Assembly (NCBI GenBank): GCA_031180805.1
Contig: JAPSLL010000004.1
Location: forward strand, 95,080 to 159,079
Length of the DNA: 64,000 nucleotides
Reading direction: 5' to 3'
From: Bacillus sp. (in: firmicutes)
GTDB lineage: Bacteria; Bacillota; Bacilli; Bacillales; Bacillaceae
Shown here piece by piece: positions 33,148-41,745 of the stretch. The translations under genes and the position numbers were made by a program. Within the stretch, counting starts at the first letter, position 1. Each line of letters begins with the position of its first letter. The notes under the pieces were generated by a model that searched no databases, was not told where the DNA came from, and saw nothing but the letters and a program-made list of their open reading frames with translations.

Positions 33148-35265
33148 TTATTTATAAAGCTTTAACTGTCGTTTTGTGAGGAGAAAAACGGATCCTCCTA
33201 TAAAAAGAAGGAAGAAGCCAATCGCTAGGAAATTGTAATGCCCCGTTGCTGTTAATGGAAGAAAATTTCCTTCATTAGTCCTTTTCACTTCGGTATTTTT
33301 AACATGGCTAATAGGCTGTGCATTGTTTTTTTCCTCGATTTGAGTCATTGGTTTTTCATTAGAAGTAGGTGTCTCCTCAAGAGGGTTCGATGTTTCGTCT
33401 CTAATAGGATCATCATTAGTTTTAGATTCTTCATCATTAATTGGTGCTCCATCGTCGTTATTAGGTGGATTATTTTCTTTAGCTGGGTCTTCTTCAACTA
33501 CTGGAACTTCCTCCTTATCATCAGGAGAGTCAGGTTTTTCATCATAAATCCCTGTAATTTGATTACCTTCCTTCAGCAAAGTGTAGGAAAGAGTTTCACC
33601 GCTCCAAAAATGTAAGGTAAGAAGAACTTCACCATCCTGAACTTCATTAAAAAATTGTTCAGGAAGAATAATTTCATTTGTCTTATAGTCAGGTGAAAAG
33701 GCGTAGCCAAACTCCTTGAATGAAGTCCAGTTTTGTGGGCCTGCAAAACTACCATCTGAGTAAACAGCTTCCATTGTTGCAAGACTATCACCATTAAAAA
33801 CGGTAGGAATATGAAAGTCAGTTGTCGTTCCAGTTGAATTAGTGACGACAGGCTTTTCATAAGTAATGACGTTAAACTGCCAATCTGCTCCACGATTAAA
33901 TTTTGCCGTTAATACAGCATTCGTTCCTATTTCTCCAGATTGTGCTATGCTTGAAAGTAAACTAGCTTTAAATGTTAATCTTGCCCCATCCCATTCATAA
34001 TCTTTTCCTTTAACAAGTTTTTTATCGTTTAAAAGTAGGGAATCAAATTGGTTACCATGTAAGTCAATGCTTAGTGTTTTATCAGTTATTTCCTCATTTT
34101 TCTTCAAGTATATAAAGTCTGCTTCTCCTGTTGCAGATCTTGTTTCCCAGCTAGTTTTCATCATTGTGTAAAGCTGTGGATCTGACCATTCGAAGGACTC
34201 CCGGCCGAAATGCTGTCCATTATCCCAAAGCATATGGGTGATTTTTTTCTCTTGTGCGTAATGAGTCATAAATTCAAAGTATTTAAGTTTTTCTCCTTGT
34301 TGAATGACACCGGTATGAGTATCAAAGCCGAGTAACCCATATTCACCTAAAATAACAGGAATCCCATTGGCAACAAACGTTTCATGAACACGGTCAAATG
34401 TATTGATAATATCAGTTTCCGTTTCAAAGTCATATCGAGTATATCCAGCAATATTTACACTGAATGGCCAAAAACCATAATAATGAATAGTAGAAATTAA
34501 ATTAGGATCATTCAGTTCTTTAATTGTTTGATAAAGTTCATTTAGCTTATGTTGTTCAGACCCGGTGTCTAATGTCGGAAGGACAAGCGGACGGATATCA
34601 TTGTTTCCACCTGAATTTCTTATTATATTAAAAAAGCTTGTATTAAGCTCTTTTAAATAGGCGAATTCCTCAGTCTCTTCACCTGAAAAACGAGGTTCAT
34701 TAATGCTTTCAAACATTAATTTAGTGGAGTGGTCCTTAAAATGGTCAGCTAACTGTGTCCAAATTGAAACGAAACGTGCAAGTGATTCATCATGATTATT
34801 CTTCATACCAGATTCTAACCATATCCATGAATCATGGTGAATATTAATCATTACATACAAATCCTCATCAAGTGCCCAATTCACAACAGTATCGACACGG
34901 TTAAGGAAATCTGCGTCAATTTTATAGGAAGGACCATTCGCCATACGTTGATCAAACGTAATTGGGATTCGGATGCTTTTATAGCCTTGGGCAGCAATCT
35001 GTTCAATAAGTTCCTTTGTGACAGGTGGATTTCCCCATGCCGTTTCATTCTCACCAACAGAATCAAACGTATTCCCTAAATTCCAACCTGGCTGCATGTC
35101 GTTAACATACGATTGAATGTCAATCTTTGCTGAAGGCTTCGTTTCCTCTGCATAACCTATACTAGGTTTTAAAACGATTAGAAAAAGAAACGAAATGAAA
35201 ATACTGCAAGAAACGATAAAAGAACTGTTTTTACACGACTTAGAAATAGATTCAAAAAGTATCAA
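33148..35265 (-). CDS. Cell-wall-anchored GH5 glycoside hydrolase (endoglucanase-type) with X2-like domain
   Basis: The 705-residue secreted enzyme has a signal peptide (residues 1 to about 39, cleaving after GYA) and a GH5 barrel with NLGNTFDSVGENETAWGNPP, acid/base Glu190 in SINEPRF and nucleophile Glu308 in VILGEYGL. Then come an X2/Ig-like module (LSIDLHGNQFDSLLLNDKK), a CBM-like part, a long acidic Pro/Asp/Asn/Glu linker, and a C-terminal LPLTATG-hydrophobic helix-KRQLKLYK sorting signal. It should display beta-glucanase or mannanase-like activity on the wall. The TTG at 35265, seven bases after AAAGGAG, is preferred to 35361. A cre site lies just upstream. Confidence 0.9.
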   Translation of the reverse strand: MILFESISKSCKNSSFIVSCSIFISFLFLIVLKPSIGYAEETKPSAKIDIQSYVNDMQPGWNLGNTFDSVGENETAWGNPPVTKELIEQIAAQGYKSIRIPITFDQRMANGPSYKIDADFLNRVDTVVNWALDEDLYVMINIHHDSWIWLESGMKNNHDESLARFVSIWTQLADHFKDHSTKLMFESINEPRFSGEETEEFAYLKELNTSFFNIIRNSGGNNDIRPLVLPTLDTGSEQHKLNELYQTIKELNDPNLISTIHYYGFWPFSVNIAGYTRYDFETETDIINTFDRVHETFVANGIPVILGEYGLLGFDTHTGVIQQGEKLKYFEFMTHYAQEKKITHMLWDNGQHFGRESFEWSDPQLYTMMKTSWETRSATGEADFIYLKKNEEITDKTLSIDLHGNQFDSLLLNDKKLVKGKDYEWDGARLTFKASLLSSIAQSGEIGTNAVLTAKFNRGADWQFNVITYEKPVVTNSTGTTTDFHIPTVFNGDSLATMEAVYSDGSFAGPQNWTSFKEFGYAFSPDYKTNEIILPEQFFNEVQDGEVLLTLHFWSGETLSYTLLKEGNQITGIYDEKPDSPDDKEEVPVVEEDPAKENNPPNNDDGAPINDEESKTNDDPIRDETSNPLEETPTSNEKPMTQIEEKNNAQPISHVKNTEVKRTNEGNFLPLTATGHYNFLAIGFFLLFIGGSVFLLTKRQLKLYK

Positions 35266-35287
35266 AAAATCACTCCTTTTTATAATT

Positions 35288-35301
35288 TGAAAGCGCTTCC
35301 G
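35288..35301 (-). promoter_or_regulatory. cre-like CcpA site before the GH5 gene
   Basis: TGAAAGCGCTTCCG matches 12 of 14 positions of the CcpA consensus TGWNANCGNTNWCA and lies about 20 bases before the GH5 start, where CcpA binding would repress under good sugar supply. Confidence 0.65.
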
Positions 35302-35524
35302 AAAACTAATATAGCATATTAAAAAAGACTGAAATACATTGACAATTAGTGGATATTTCATGTCTTATTCTCTATGATTCAAAAGAAATAGGTGAATCTA
35401 TTTAGTTTGTAATTATATATCGAGATTGTTTTTTACTCAGAAATTAAATGACGAAATTAAATGGTTTGAATGGGGTACGTGGAGATATAATTGTAATGAA
35501 CATAGAAAAATTAAAAATGAAGGA

Positions 35525-35815
35525 TTGACATATTTTCCAATATTTAGGTATAATGAATAAAAAATAAAATTCGTTGGAGAAGAGAGTAATCATAATGAAT
35601 TCGGTAGCAAGTCAGAGATGGTGCAACTCTGGTGAAGAAGATATGATGAAACACACTTCTTTAAATATGTGCTGGAACTAAATTATGTTGGGTACATCGG
35701 GATATTTTCTCGTTATCAATAAAAGTGGACGAATGTTCGTCAATTAGGGTGGTACAAGTACAACGGGGCTTCAAATCTCGTCTCATTAATAGAGGCGGGA
35801 TTTTTTATTTTTTAT
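35525..35815 (+). ncRNA. T-box leader (ATG in the specifier region, candidate methionine T-box) with promoter
   Basis: A promoter (TTGACA 35525-35530, 18 bases, TATAAT 35549-35554) opens a 270-base leader. Stem I features are GAGAGTAA, the apical TGGTGCAA loop within CAGAGA...CTCTGG, and GTGAAGAAGATATGATGAAA as the specifier region with ATGATG at 35643-35648. The T-box AGGGTGGTAC is at 35746-35755, where TGGT pairs with an ACCA tRNA end. A terminator (35773-35784 with 35792-35803, plus T run) follows. Uncharged tRNA would allow read-through. Met is my reading of the specifier; the exact codon register needs folding. Confidence 0.87.
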
Positions 35816-35833
35816 AGAAAGGACGATCATAAC

Positions 35834-36595
35834 ATGGCTCAGGAACAATTCCTCAAACCACCAATGCCTGACATAATTGAACAATGGAAATATCAATTGG
35901 TGCAACTACACGTAAAACCAAATGATATTTTGTTAGATATCGGCTGTAATGCAGGAGATACAGAGCATCTTTTAGTTAATTTATTTCCTTATATTAAAAA
36001 AGTCATAGGATTAGATCATGATAAAAAAAGAATTGCCCATGCAAAACAAAACTGGGAAACCCGAGGTAAGAATGAAAAAATAGAGTTTGTGCAAGGGGAC
36101 GGTTCGTCGTTACAATTTGAGGACAATTCCTTTGATAAAGTAATTTGTGCTGAAACTTTAGAATGGATAAAAGACCCGCTTAAAGCAATAAATGAAATCA
36201 AACGGGTTCTCAAACCTAACGGAATTGCACTTATCCAACATACAGATTGGGATCAAACGGTGTTTACAACAAAAGATATTCAAAAGCTACGATCGATAAT
36301 ACAACAATTTAGTGATTCTGGACCAGATGGGAATATTGGGAGAAAGCTCTATGGGATGTGTCATCACATCGGATTTAGCAAAGTAACTCCACTCGTTTAC
36401 ACTTTAATAAATGAAAAGTTTGAAGAACCGTATTATTCCTATAAGGTTGCACATATGATGAAAGATTGGCTAATTGAAAAACAATTAATGGGAGAAGAGG
36501 AATTAGAGAATTGGATATGTGAATTAAAGGAAATGTCTTTACAACATGAATTTTTCTTTTCAATTAATCGATACTTATCTATTTGTGTGAAATAA
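35834..36595 (+). CDS. Class I SAM-dependent methyltransferase under T-box control
   Basis: The 253-residue protein has SAM motif I as ILLDIGCNAGDTEHLL (about residues 38-53), motif II KVIGLDHDKKRI, the FVQGDGSSLQFEDNSFDKVI segment with acidic loop, and the LKPNGIALIQHTDWD strand. It resembles UbiE/Methyltransf_11 family enzymes of unknown substrate. It is the only gene downstream of the T-box, so its expression should rise when the cognate tRNA is uncharged. This is unusual for a methyltransferase. Confidence 0.88.
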   Translation: MAQEQFLKPPMPDIIEQWKYQLVQLHVKPNDILLDIGCNAGDTEHLLVNLFPYIKKVIGLDHDKKRIAHAKQNWETRGKNEKIEFVQGDGSSLQFEDNSFDKVICAETLEWIKDPLKAINEIKRVLKPNGIALIQHTDWDQTVFTTKDIQKLRSIIQQFSDSGPDGNIGRKLYGMCHHIGFSKVTPLVYTLINEKFEEPYYSYKVAHMMKDWLIEKQLMGEEELENWICELKEMSLQHEFFFSINRYLSICVK

Positions 36596-36599
36596 CTGA

Positions 36600-36742
36600 A
36601 CTTTTTAAAGAGGTTACTCCAATATATAATTTGATTACTGAATTTCCAAAAGTGGGATTTGTGCTGAGATTGAGCCACTAGATACTTATGCACCTAGGCT
36701 TATCCTTATTCAAAAAATGGAAATTAAAAAGCTTTTAATCTG
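36600..36742 (+). pseudogene. Possible C-terminal remnant of a second protein
   Basis: In one frame, GAG at about 36668 onward reads EIEPLDTYAPRLILIQKMEI and then KK to a stop near 36742, which looks like the C-terminal strand of an enzyme, possibly a methyltransferase. There is no start or binding site, and the upstream frame is broken. Evidence is thin. Confidence 0.25.
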
Positions 36743-36803
36743 ACAATAACTATAAGCCTTTTCAACGGAAAACTAATTGATAAATAAGTAAGGGAGAACA
36801 AAA

Positions 36804-36989
36804 ATGGCCAAGTTCATTTCGATAATCATGCTTACGTTTTTCGGTAGTGTTATCTTTATGATAATCGTCGGCAATTTGCTGCAAGATGAAACAATGACAG
36901 GAACATTTGGCATAACGGTGTTATTCATGCTATCCATTATTATAACCTTATTAATAAGCATATTTGAAACTGTCAAAAAAAAATGGTGA
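36804..36989 (+). CDS. Small two-helix membrane protein (61 aa)
   Basis: The ATG at 36804 follows AAGGGAGAAC. The product consists of two hydrophobic helices (about residues 4-25 and 36-54) with a short polar loop (LLQDETMTGT) and a basic end VKKKW. This is a coherent membrane hairpin. No family recognised and no operon partner. Confidence 0.6.
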   Translation: MAKFISIIMLTFFGSVIFMIIVGNLLQDETMTGTFGITVLFMLSIIITLLISIFETVKKKW

Positions 36990-37083
36990 ATAATATTTAT
37001 ATATCGACAATTACCTTAAGTTTCAAGTTGCGACAAAATCTAACAAAATTTAAACGGAAATCTTGTTTTCTTGTTATAAAGAT

Positions 37084-37100
37084 GATATATTTAGTATATC
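37084..37100 (+). promoter_or_regulatory. Palindrome before the GntR/LacI regulator
   Basis: GATATA-TTTAG-TATATC lies 25 bases upstream of the regulator start and could be its autoregulatory site or simply part of the AT-rich promoter. Confidence 0.35.
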
Positions 37101-37124
37101 AACTTATAGAGGGTGGAGAAGTAG

Positions 37125-38288
37125 ATGAATACTCCATTGTACGAGAAAATATATGAATATATCATTTTCGAGATTAAGCAGGGCAATTTAAAACAAGGTG
37201 ACAGAGTTCCTTCTGAAAAGGATTTAGCAGAACAATTTAATGTTAGCAGAATAACTTCAAAGAAAGCGTTAGATTTGCTTGCCCAAAATAATATAATTGA
37301 AAGAATCAGAGGGAAAGGTTCATTTGTAGCAGCTCAACAACAAAAGAACGAAGCAGTTGATGACAGTCTTCCGTTATCTAGAGCGGAAGATAGTAAATTA
37401 ATTGCCTTAATTATTCCAGACTTTGATAATGCATTTGGCCTAAATCTTGTCAAAGCAATTGAAAGAACATGTCAGCAAAATAATATCAATTTGATTATTA
37501 GAAGAACAGGTGGTCGAAGTGAGGAAGAGGAAAAAGCAATCCGTGATCTTGTGAAATTTGGCGTGGATGGGTTAATTATTTTTCCTGTACATGGTGAGCA
37601 CTACAATACCGAATTATTAAAACTTGTTCTATCTGAATTTCCTTTAGTGTTAGTTGACAGGTATTTGAAAGGGATTCCCGCAAGCTCGGTTTGTACGAAT
37701 AATCAAGAAGCAAGTGAAGCATTAACAAATTATTTATTTTCCTTAGGCCATAAGGATATTGCTTTTCTTTCACCATCACCAATCGGTACATCAACAATTG
37801 AGGAAAGATTACAAGGCTTTCATTTTGCTTACTCAAAGCAAGGCTTAAAATTAAACCCTAATTTTTTGTTGCTTGATTTAATCAGCTCTTTACCACAAAA
37901 TACTGAAGATGCTCTTGCTTCAACTAAGCTTCAAGCAGATTATGAAGCAATTAAACAATTTATTGTCCAAAATCCATCTGTTACTGCATTTATCGTTTGT
38001 GAATACTATTTAGCTCTAGCATTAAAAAATGTATTATCTCAATTAGGCAAAAGTATTCCTGGAGATTACTCAATTGTATGTTTTGATTGTCCAGAAAATC
38101 TTTATGAGAAAGATACATTTACACATATCCGTCAACATGAAGAAGAAATGGGTAAGATGGCTGTCCATTTATTAAAGAAACAACTTAGGGGTGAAAAAAT
38201 TCCTAAGCATACAACGATAAATTTTAGTTTAATAAAAGGGAAAACAACCTCATCGATTTCATCAACTAGTGATAATACAATCCTTTAA
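37125..38288 (+). CDS. GntR-LacI hybrid transcriptional regulator (AraR-like)
   Basis: The 387-residue protein joins an N-terminal GntR winged helix (residues 1-70: PLYEKIYEYIIFEIKQGNLK then SEKDLAEQFNVSRITSKKAL) to a LacI-type sugar-binding domain (from about residue 85: LIALIIPDFDNAFGLNLVKA, and YCSVVCF-like end). This is the AraR architecture. It directly precedes the first ABC sugar operon and is probably its repressor, released by the transported sugar or a derivative. Candidate operators lie at 38426-38446. AraR identity itself is not claimed, because no arabinose genes are nearby. Confidence 0.9.
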   Translation: MNTPLYEKIYEYIIFEIKQGNLKQGDRVPSEKDLAEQFNVSRITSKKALDLLAQNNIIERIRGKGSFVAAQQQKNEAVDDSLPLSRAEDSKLIALIIPDFDNAFGLNLVKAIERTCQQNNINLIIRRTGGRSEEEEKAIRDLVKFGVDGLIIFPVHGEHYNTELLKLVLSEFPLVLVDRYLKGIPASSVCTNNQEASEALTNYLFSLGHKDIAFLSPSPIGTSTIEERLQGFHFAYSKQGLKLNPNFLLLDLISSLPQNTEDALASTKLQADYEAIKQFIVQNPSVTAFIVCEYYLALALKNVLSQLGKSIPGDYSIVCFDCPENLYEKDTFTHIRQHEEEMGKMAVHLLKKQLRGEKIPKHTTINFSLIKGKTTSSISSTSDNTIL

Positions 38289-38312
38289 ATTGGGGTTGTT
38301 TTTTTTTGTTCC
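38275..38312 (+). terminator. Terminator of the regulator gene
   Basis: ACAATCC pairs (one G-T) with GGGTTGT across the stop codon region, followed by nine T. Confidence 0.7.
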
Positions 38313-38378
38313 TCTTTGAACTAGTGGGTTATTTAGAAGATAAGAGAAAGCATAAAATTAAATATAATAAATATCATA

Positions 38379-38499
38379 TTGACATATAGTGGAATCGTTG
38401 ATAATCTAATGACATACCATTAATAATAACAAGTATAAGTTGTTATAATATCAGAACTATATAAATCTATTTTTTTACATACTTATGTAAGCGCTTTTA
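38379..38499 (+). promoter_or_regulatory. Promoter, palindromic operator and cre site of the first sugar operon
   Basis: TTGACA (38379-38384), 17 bases, TAATCT (38402-38407) gives the promoter. ATAACAA-N7-TTGTTAT (38426-38446) is a perfect inverted repeat just after the likely start point, where the upstream GntR/LacI regulator would block. TGTAAGCGCTTTTA (38486-38499) matches the CcpA cre at 13 of 14 positions. Together they form a double lock: specific repressor plus catabolite repression. Confidence 0.75.
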
Positions 38500-38573
38500 T
38501 TAATGGTTCATCAGAGAATGACAGAATAGTAGCGAAAAAGTCGTTTCATTATTTTTAAAGTAGGGGGATGGAC

Positions 38574-39866
38574 ATGATGAAAAGATTTCGGTTATTAGGA
38601 TTTGTCTTAATGTTGATTTTGTCATTGGTAATCACTGCTTGCTCTTCCAAATCGGAGACAACGAGTGAAAAGAGTGGGGGGGAAACAACTGTAACATTTT
38701 GGCATCCAATGACAGATATTACTGGTGAAGCAGTTGATGCCGTTATAAAAGCGTTTGAAGAAAAACATCCTGATATTAAAATTAATGCAGTCTATACAGC
38801 CAACCAAGGTGAAGGACAAAATGAGAAATTGCTTACAGCAGTTTCAGGTGGCAACCCACCAGATGTTGCCTATTTCGATCGATTTGAAATTGGCTCATGG
38901 GCTGCTCAAGGATCATTAGAGGATTTAACAGAGTTAGCGGAGTCAAGTGGAGTTTCAAAGGATTTATATTATCCGTTTGCATGGGAAGAAGCAAGCTATG
39001 AAGGAAAGCTATATGGTATTCCTACGACAACTGATTCGCGACTCGTATATTTTAATAAAGACCAATTTGAAGAAGTAGGATTAGAGCCGAATAATCCGCC
39101 AAAAACAATTGCCCAATTAGAGGAGGCTGCTGAGAAATTAACGATTAAAGAGAGGAATCGATTTGAGAGAATTGGGTTTATCCCTTGGTATGGCCAAGGA
39201 TGGTTATACAGCTGGGGATGGGCTTTTGGCGGTGATTTCTATGAACCTGAAACTAAAAAAGTAACTGCAAATGATCCGAAGGTTGTTGAGGCTCTTCAAT
39301 GGATAACAGATTTTGCTAAAAAATATGATGTTGAGGATATTGCTGGTTTTACAGATTCCCAAGGAACAGGGGCAATGGACCCGTTCTTAACAGGTCAACT
39401 AAGTATGAAAGTTAGCGGACCATGGGAAGTATCTGCAATTAAAAAATTCAAACCTGATTTAAATTATGGAGTATTCCCAATCCCAACACCAACAGGTGAA
39501 AATCACACAACATGGTCAGGTGGATGGTCAGTTGTTATCCCTAAAGGAGCGAAAAACAAAGAGGCTGCTTGGGAGTTTATGAAGTTTTTTGGCAGTGAAG
39601 AAGGACAAAAAATCTTTAGTGAAATTTCAAGGGATTTTTCTGTTATTGATTCTGTCAATGAAGAATTAGGTTATAAAGATGATCCAATATTAAAGGAATT
39701 CGTTGAAATTTTACCTGTTTCCCATCATCGTCCAGTTATGACACAAGGTTCATTATATTGGAATGAATTAGCAAGTGCTGTAGAAAATGCAACACGCGGG
39801 AACGGTACTCCAGAAGAGTTGTTAAACAAAGTGACTGAAAAGGTGACGAAGGAAATTGCAAAATAG
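38574..39866 (+). CDS. ABC transporter sugar-binding lipoprotein (CUT1 family)
   Basis: The 430-residue protein has a lipoprotein signal (hydrophobic stretch then ITAC, lipidated Cys23) and a family 1 solute-binding fold: FWHPMTDITGEAVDAVIKAF at the N-lobe, PPDVAYFDRFEIGSWAAQG, and the hinge and C-lobe with KVSGPWEVSAIKKF. It captures a sugar or oligosaccharide for the permeases downstream. Starts at 38568 and 38577 are also in frame; 38574 has the best spacing from GGGGG. A hairpin separates it from the permease genes. Confidence 0.9.
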   Translation: MMKRFRLLGFVLMLILSLVITACSSKSETTSEKSGGETTVTFWHPMTDITGEAVDAVIKAFEEKHPDIKINAVYTANQGEGQNEKLLTAVSGGNPPDVAYFDRFEIGSWAAQGSLEDLTELAESSGVSKDLYYPFAWEEASYEGKLYGIPTTTDSRLVYFNKDQFEEVGLEPNNPPKTIAQLEEAAEKLTIKERNRFERIGFIPWYGQGWLYSWGWAFGGDFYEPETKKVTANDPKVVEALQWITDFAKKYDVEDIAGFTDSQGTGAMDPFLTGQLSMKVSGPWEVSAIKKFKPDLNYGVFPIPTPTGENHTTWSGGWSVVIPKGAKNKEAAWEFMKFFGSEEGQKIFSEISRDFSVIDSVNEELGYKDDPILKEFVEILPVSHHRPVMTQGSLYWNELASAVENATRGNGTPEELLNKVTEKVTKEIAK

Positions 39867-39871
39867 AAAAA

Positions 39872-39889
39872 GGGAGGGTTTTCCCTCCC
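39872..39889 (+). promoter_or_regulatory. Intercistronic hairpin after the binding-protein gene
   Basis: GGGAGGG-TTTT-CCCTCCC lies six bases after the stop, without a T run. It probably stabilises the binding-protein mRNA end and lowers permease expression. Confidence 0.7.
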
Positions 39890-39918
39890 AAACCGATTGA
39901 TGGAAGGAGTGGATATAA

Positions 39919-40863
39919 GTGAAACCTTTACCTGATCAAGCGAATACTAGTAAACTAGCCATTCCCTCAAATAAAAAAAGGCTAGCTGCTATCGGGAAAT
40001 ATAAGTACGGATTACTATTTGCTTCACCATGGATAATTGGTCTACTCGTTTTTTATGCTATACCGTTGTTTGCTTCGATTTACTTTAGTTTTACGAGCTA
40101 CAGTATTCTCCAGCCAGGAGAGTTTATCGGATTTCAAAACTATCAGGAGCTAATGCAGGATTCGTTATTTTGGAAATCTGTATATAATACGATTTACTTC
40201 GCAGTACTCTATGTTCCGTTAAGTATCATTTTCGGTGTAGCGTTAGCGATGATGTTAAATATGAAGGTTAAAGGGATGGCAATCTATCGAACGATTTTTT
40301 TCCTTCCAACTCTTGTGCCACATGTTGCACTTGCTGTTTTATGGATGTGGTTATTAAATCCTGGTTTTGGTCTTGTAAATGGGCTTTTAAACATGATTGG
40401 AATTGAAGGTCCCTCTTGGTTGGGCAGTGAAGTATGGTCAAAGCCATCTTTAATCATGATGTCTTTATGGGGGATTGGTCAGGCCATTGTAATTTATTTG
40501 GCAGGGCTAGGTGATATACCAGAAGATTATTATGATGCTGCACAAGTTGATGGTGCGAATTGGTTTCAAAGAACTTTTCATATAACACTTCCATTATTAA
40601 CACCAGTCATCTTTTTTAATTTAGTGATGGGGATAATTGGCGCCTTTCAACAGTTTACATTGCCATATGCATTAACACAGGGGAAAGGGACTCCAGCGAA
40701 TTCCTTAACCTTCTATGTCATGTATTTATATGATAACGGTTTTAAGTTTTTTAAGATGGGTTATGCATCTGCTATGGCTTGGATTTTATTTGTCATAATT
40801 ATGGCGTTAACAGCTCTTGTGTTTATTACATCAAAGCGTTGGGTGCACTATCAAGGGAAATAA
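39919..40863 (+). CDS. ABC sugar transporter permease, MalF-type
   Basis: The 314-residue protein has six membrane helices and the permease EAA-type loop at DDYYDAAQVDGANWFQRTFH-like position (residues about 205-225, with IPEDYYDAAQVDGAN). The N-terminus is a hydrophilic arm of about 30 residues. It forms the channel with the next gene. The GTG start at 39919 follows GGAAGGAGTGG. No ATP-binding subunit is encoded here; CUT1 importers of Bacillus often share one MsmK/MsmX-type ATPase encoded elsewhere. Confidence 0.92.
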   Translation: MKPLPDQANTSKLAIPSNKKRLAAIGKYKYGLLFASPWIIGLLVFYAIPLFASIYFSFTSYSILQPGEFIGFQNYQELMQDSLFWKSVYNTIYFAVLYVPLSIIFGVALAMMLNMKVKGMAIYRTIFFLPTLVPHVALAVLWMWLLNPGFGLVNGLLNMIGIEGPSWLGSEVWSKPSLIMMSLWGIGQAIVIYLAGLGDIPEDYYDAAQVDGANWFQRTFHITLPLLTPVIFFNLVMGIIGAFQQFTLPYALTQGKGTPANSLTFYVMYLYDNGFKFFKMGYASAMAWILFVIIMALTALVFITSKRWVHYQGK

Positions 40864-40875
40864 GGAGGCGAACAT

Positions 40876-41709
40876 ATGGATGGGATCGTGAAAAAGAGAA
40901 TAACGCGTCTATTAGCACATTTTACTTTGATTATCGCATCATGTTTTTTTATCATTCCATTTATTTGGATGGTATCGACATCATTGAAGCCATTGACACA
41001 AGTGTTTACTTTTCCACCAGAATGGATTCCTAAGCCTTTCATGTGGAGCAATTATCTCGATGCAATGAACTATATTCCTTTTTTCACCTATTTGAAAAAC
41101 ACGATAATTATCACGGTCTTTAGTACGGTAGGTGCTGTCATATCATGTCCGCTAGTTGCTTATAGTTTTGCAAAGCTAAAGTGGCCAGGTAGAAATGCTC
41201 TTTTCATCATTACGATTGGGGTAATGATGATACCAGGACAAGTAACAATGATACCTTTGTTCCTATTATTTGAAAAATTAGGGATGGTTGGCACACCATA
41301 TCCGTTAATTATTCCTGCTTTTTTCGGGGTACCGTTTTATATCTTTTTATTAAGACAATTTTTTATGGGATTGCCTGATAGTTTAAGAGAGGCGGCAAAA
41401 ATTGATGGTGCAAGTGAATTTAGAATTTACCTGCAGATTATGCTTCCATTGGCAAAGCCTGCAATATTAGCGGTAGGACTGTTTCAGTTCATGGCTAGTT
41501 GGACGGATTTTATTGGACCATTATTGTATTTAACAGATTCAGTTCAATACACATTATCGCTAGGCTTACAGCAGTTCCAAAGTCAAAAAGGTTCAGAATG
41601 GGGTCTGATGATGGCTGTTTCCACAATGATGACAGTACCAATTATTATTCTATTCTTCTTTCTACAAAAGACGTTTATAAAAGGGATTACCTTTAGTGGT
41701 ATTAAATAG
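40876..41709 (+). CDS. ABC sugar transporter permease, MalG-type
   Basis: The 277-residue protein has six membrane helices, with the conserved early FIWMVSTSLKPL and the EAA loop LPDSLREAAKIDGASEFRIY. Its C-terminus FIKGITFSGIK is typical of MalG-type permeases. The ATG follows AAGGAGGCG, 12 bases after the upstream permease stop, so the two are tightly co-expressed and pair in the membrane. Confidence 0.93.
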   Translation: MDGIVKKRITRLLAHFTLIIASCFFIIPFIWMVSTSLKPLTQVFTFPPEWIPKPFMWSNYLDAMNYIPFFTYLKNTIIITVFSTVGAVISCPLVAYSFAKLKWPGRNALFIITIGVMMIPGQVTMIPLFLLFEKLGMVGTPYPLIIPAFFGVPFYIFLLRQFFMGLPDSLREAAKIDGASEFRIYLQIMLPLAKPAILAVGLFQFMASWTDFIGPLLYLTDSVQYTLSLGLQQFQSQKGSEWGLMMAVSTMMTVPIIILFFFLQKTFIKGITFSGIK

Positions 41710-41745
41710 AAGGCTAATAAACAAATAATTAGGAGGCTTTATTTT

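Noticed and set aside
37125..38288. Calling the regulator AraR
   Set aside because: Architecture is the same, but no arabinose genes are near and the adjacent palindrome differs from the AraR consensus.
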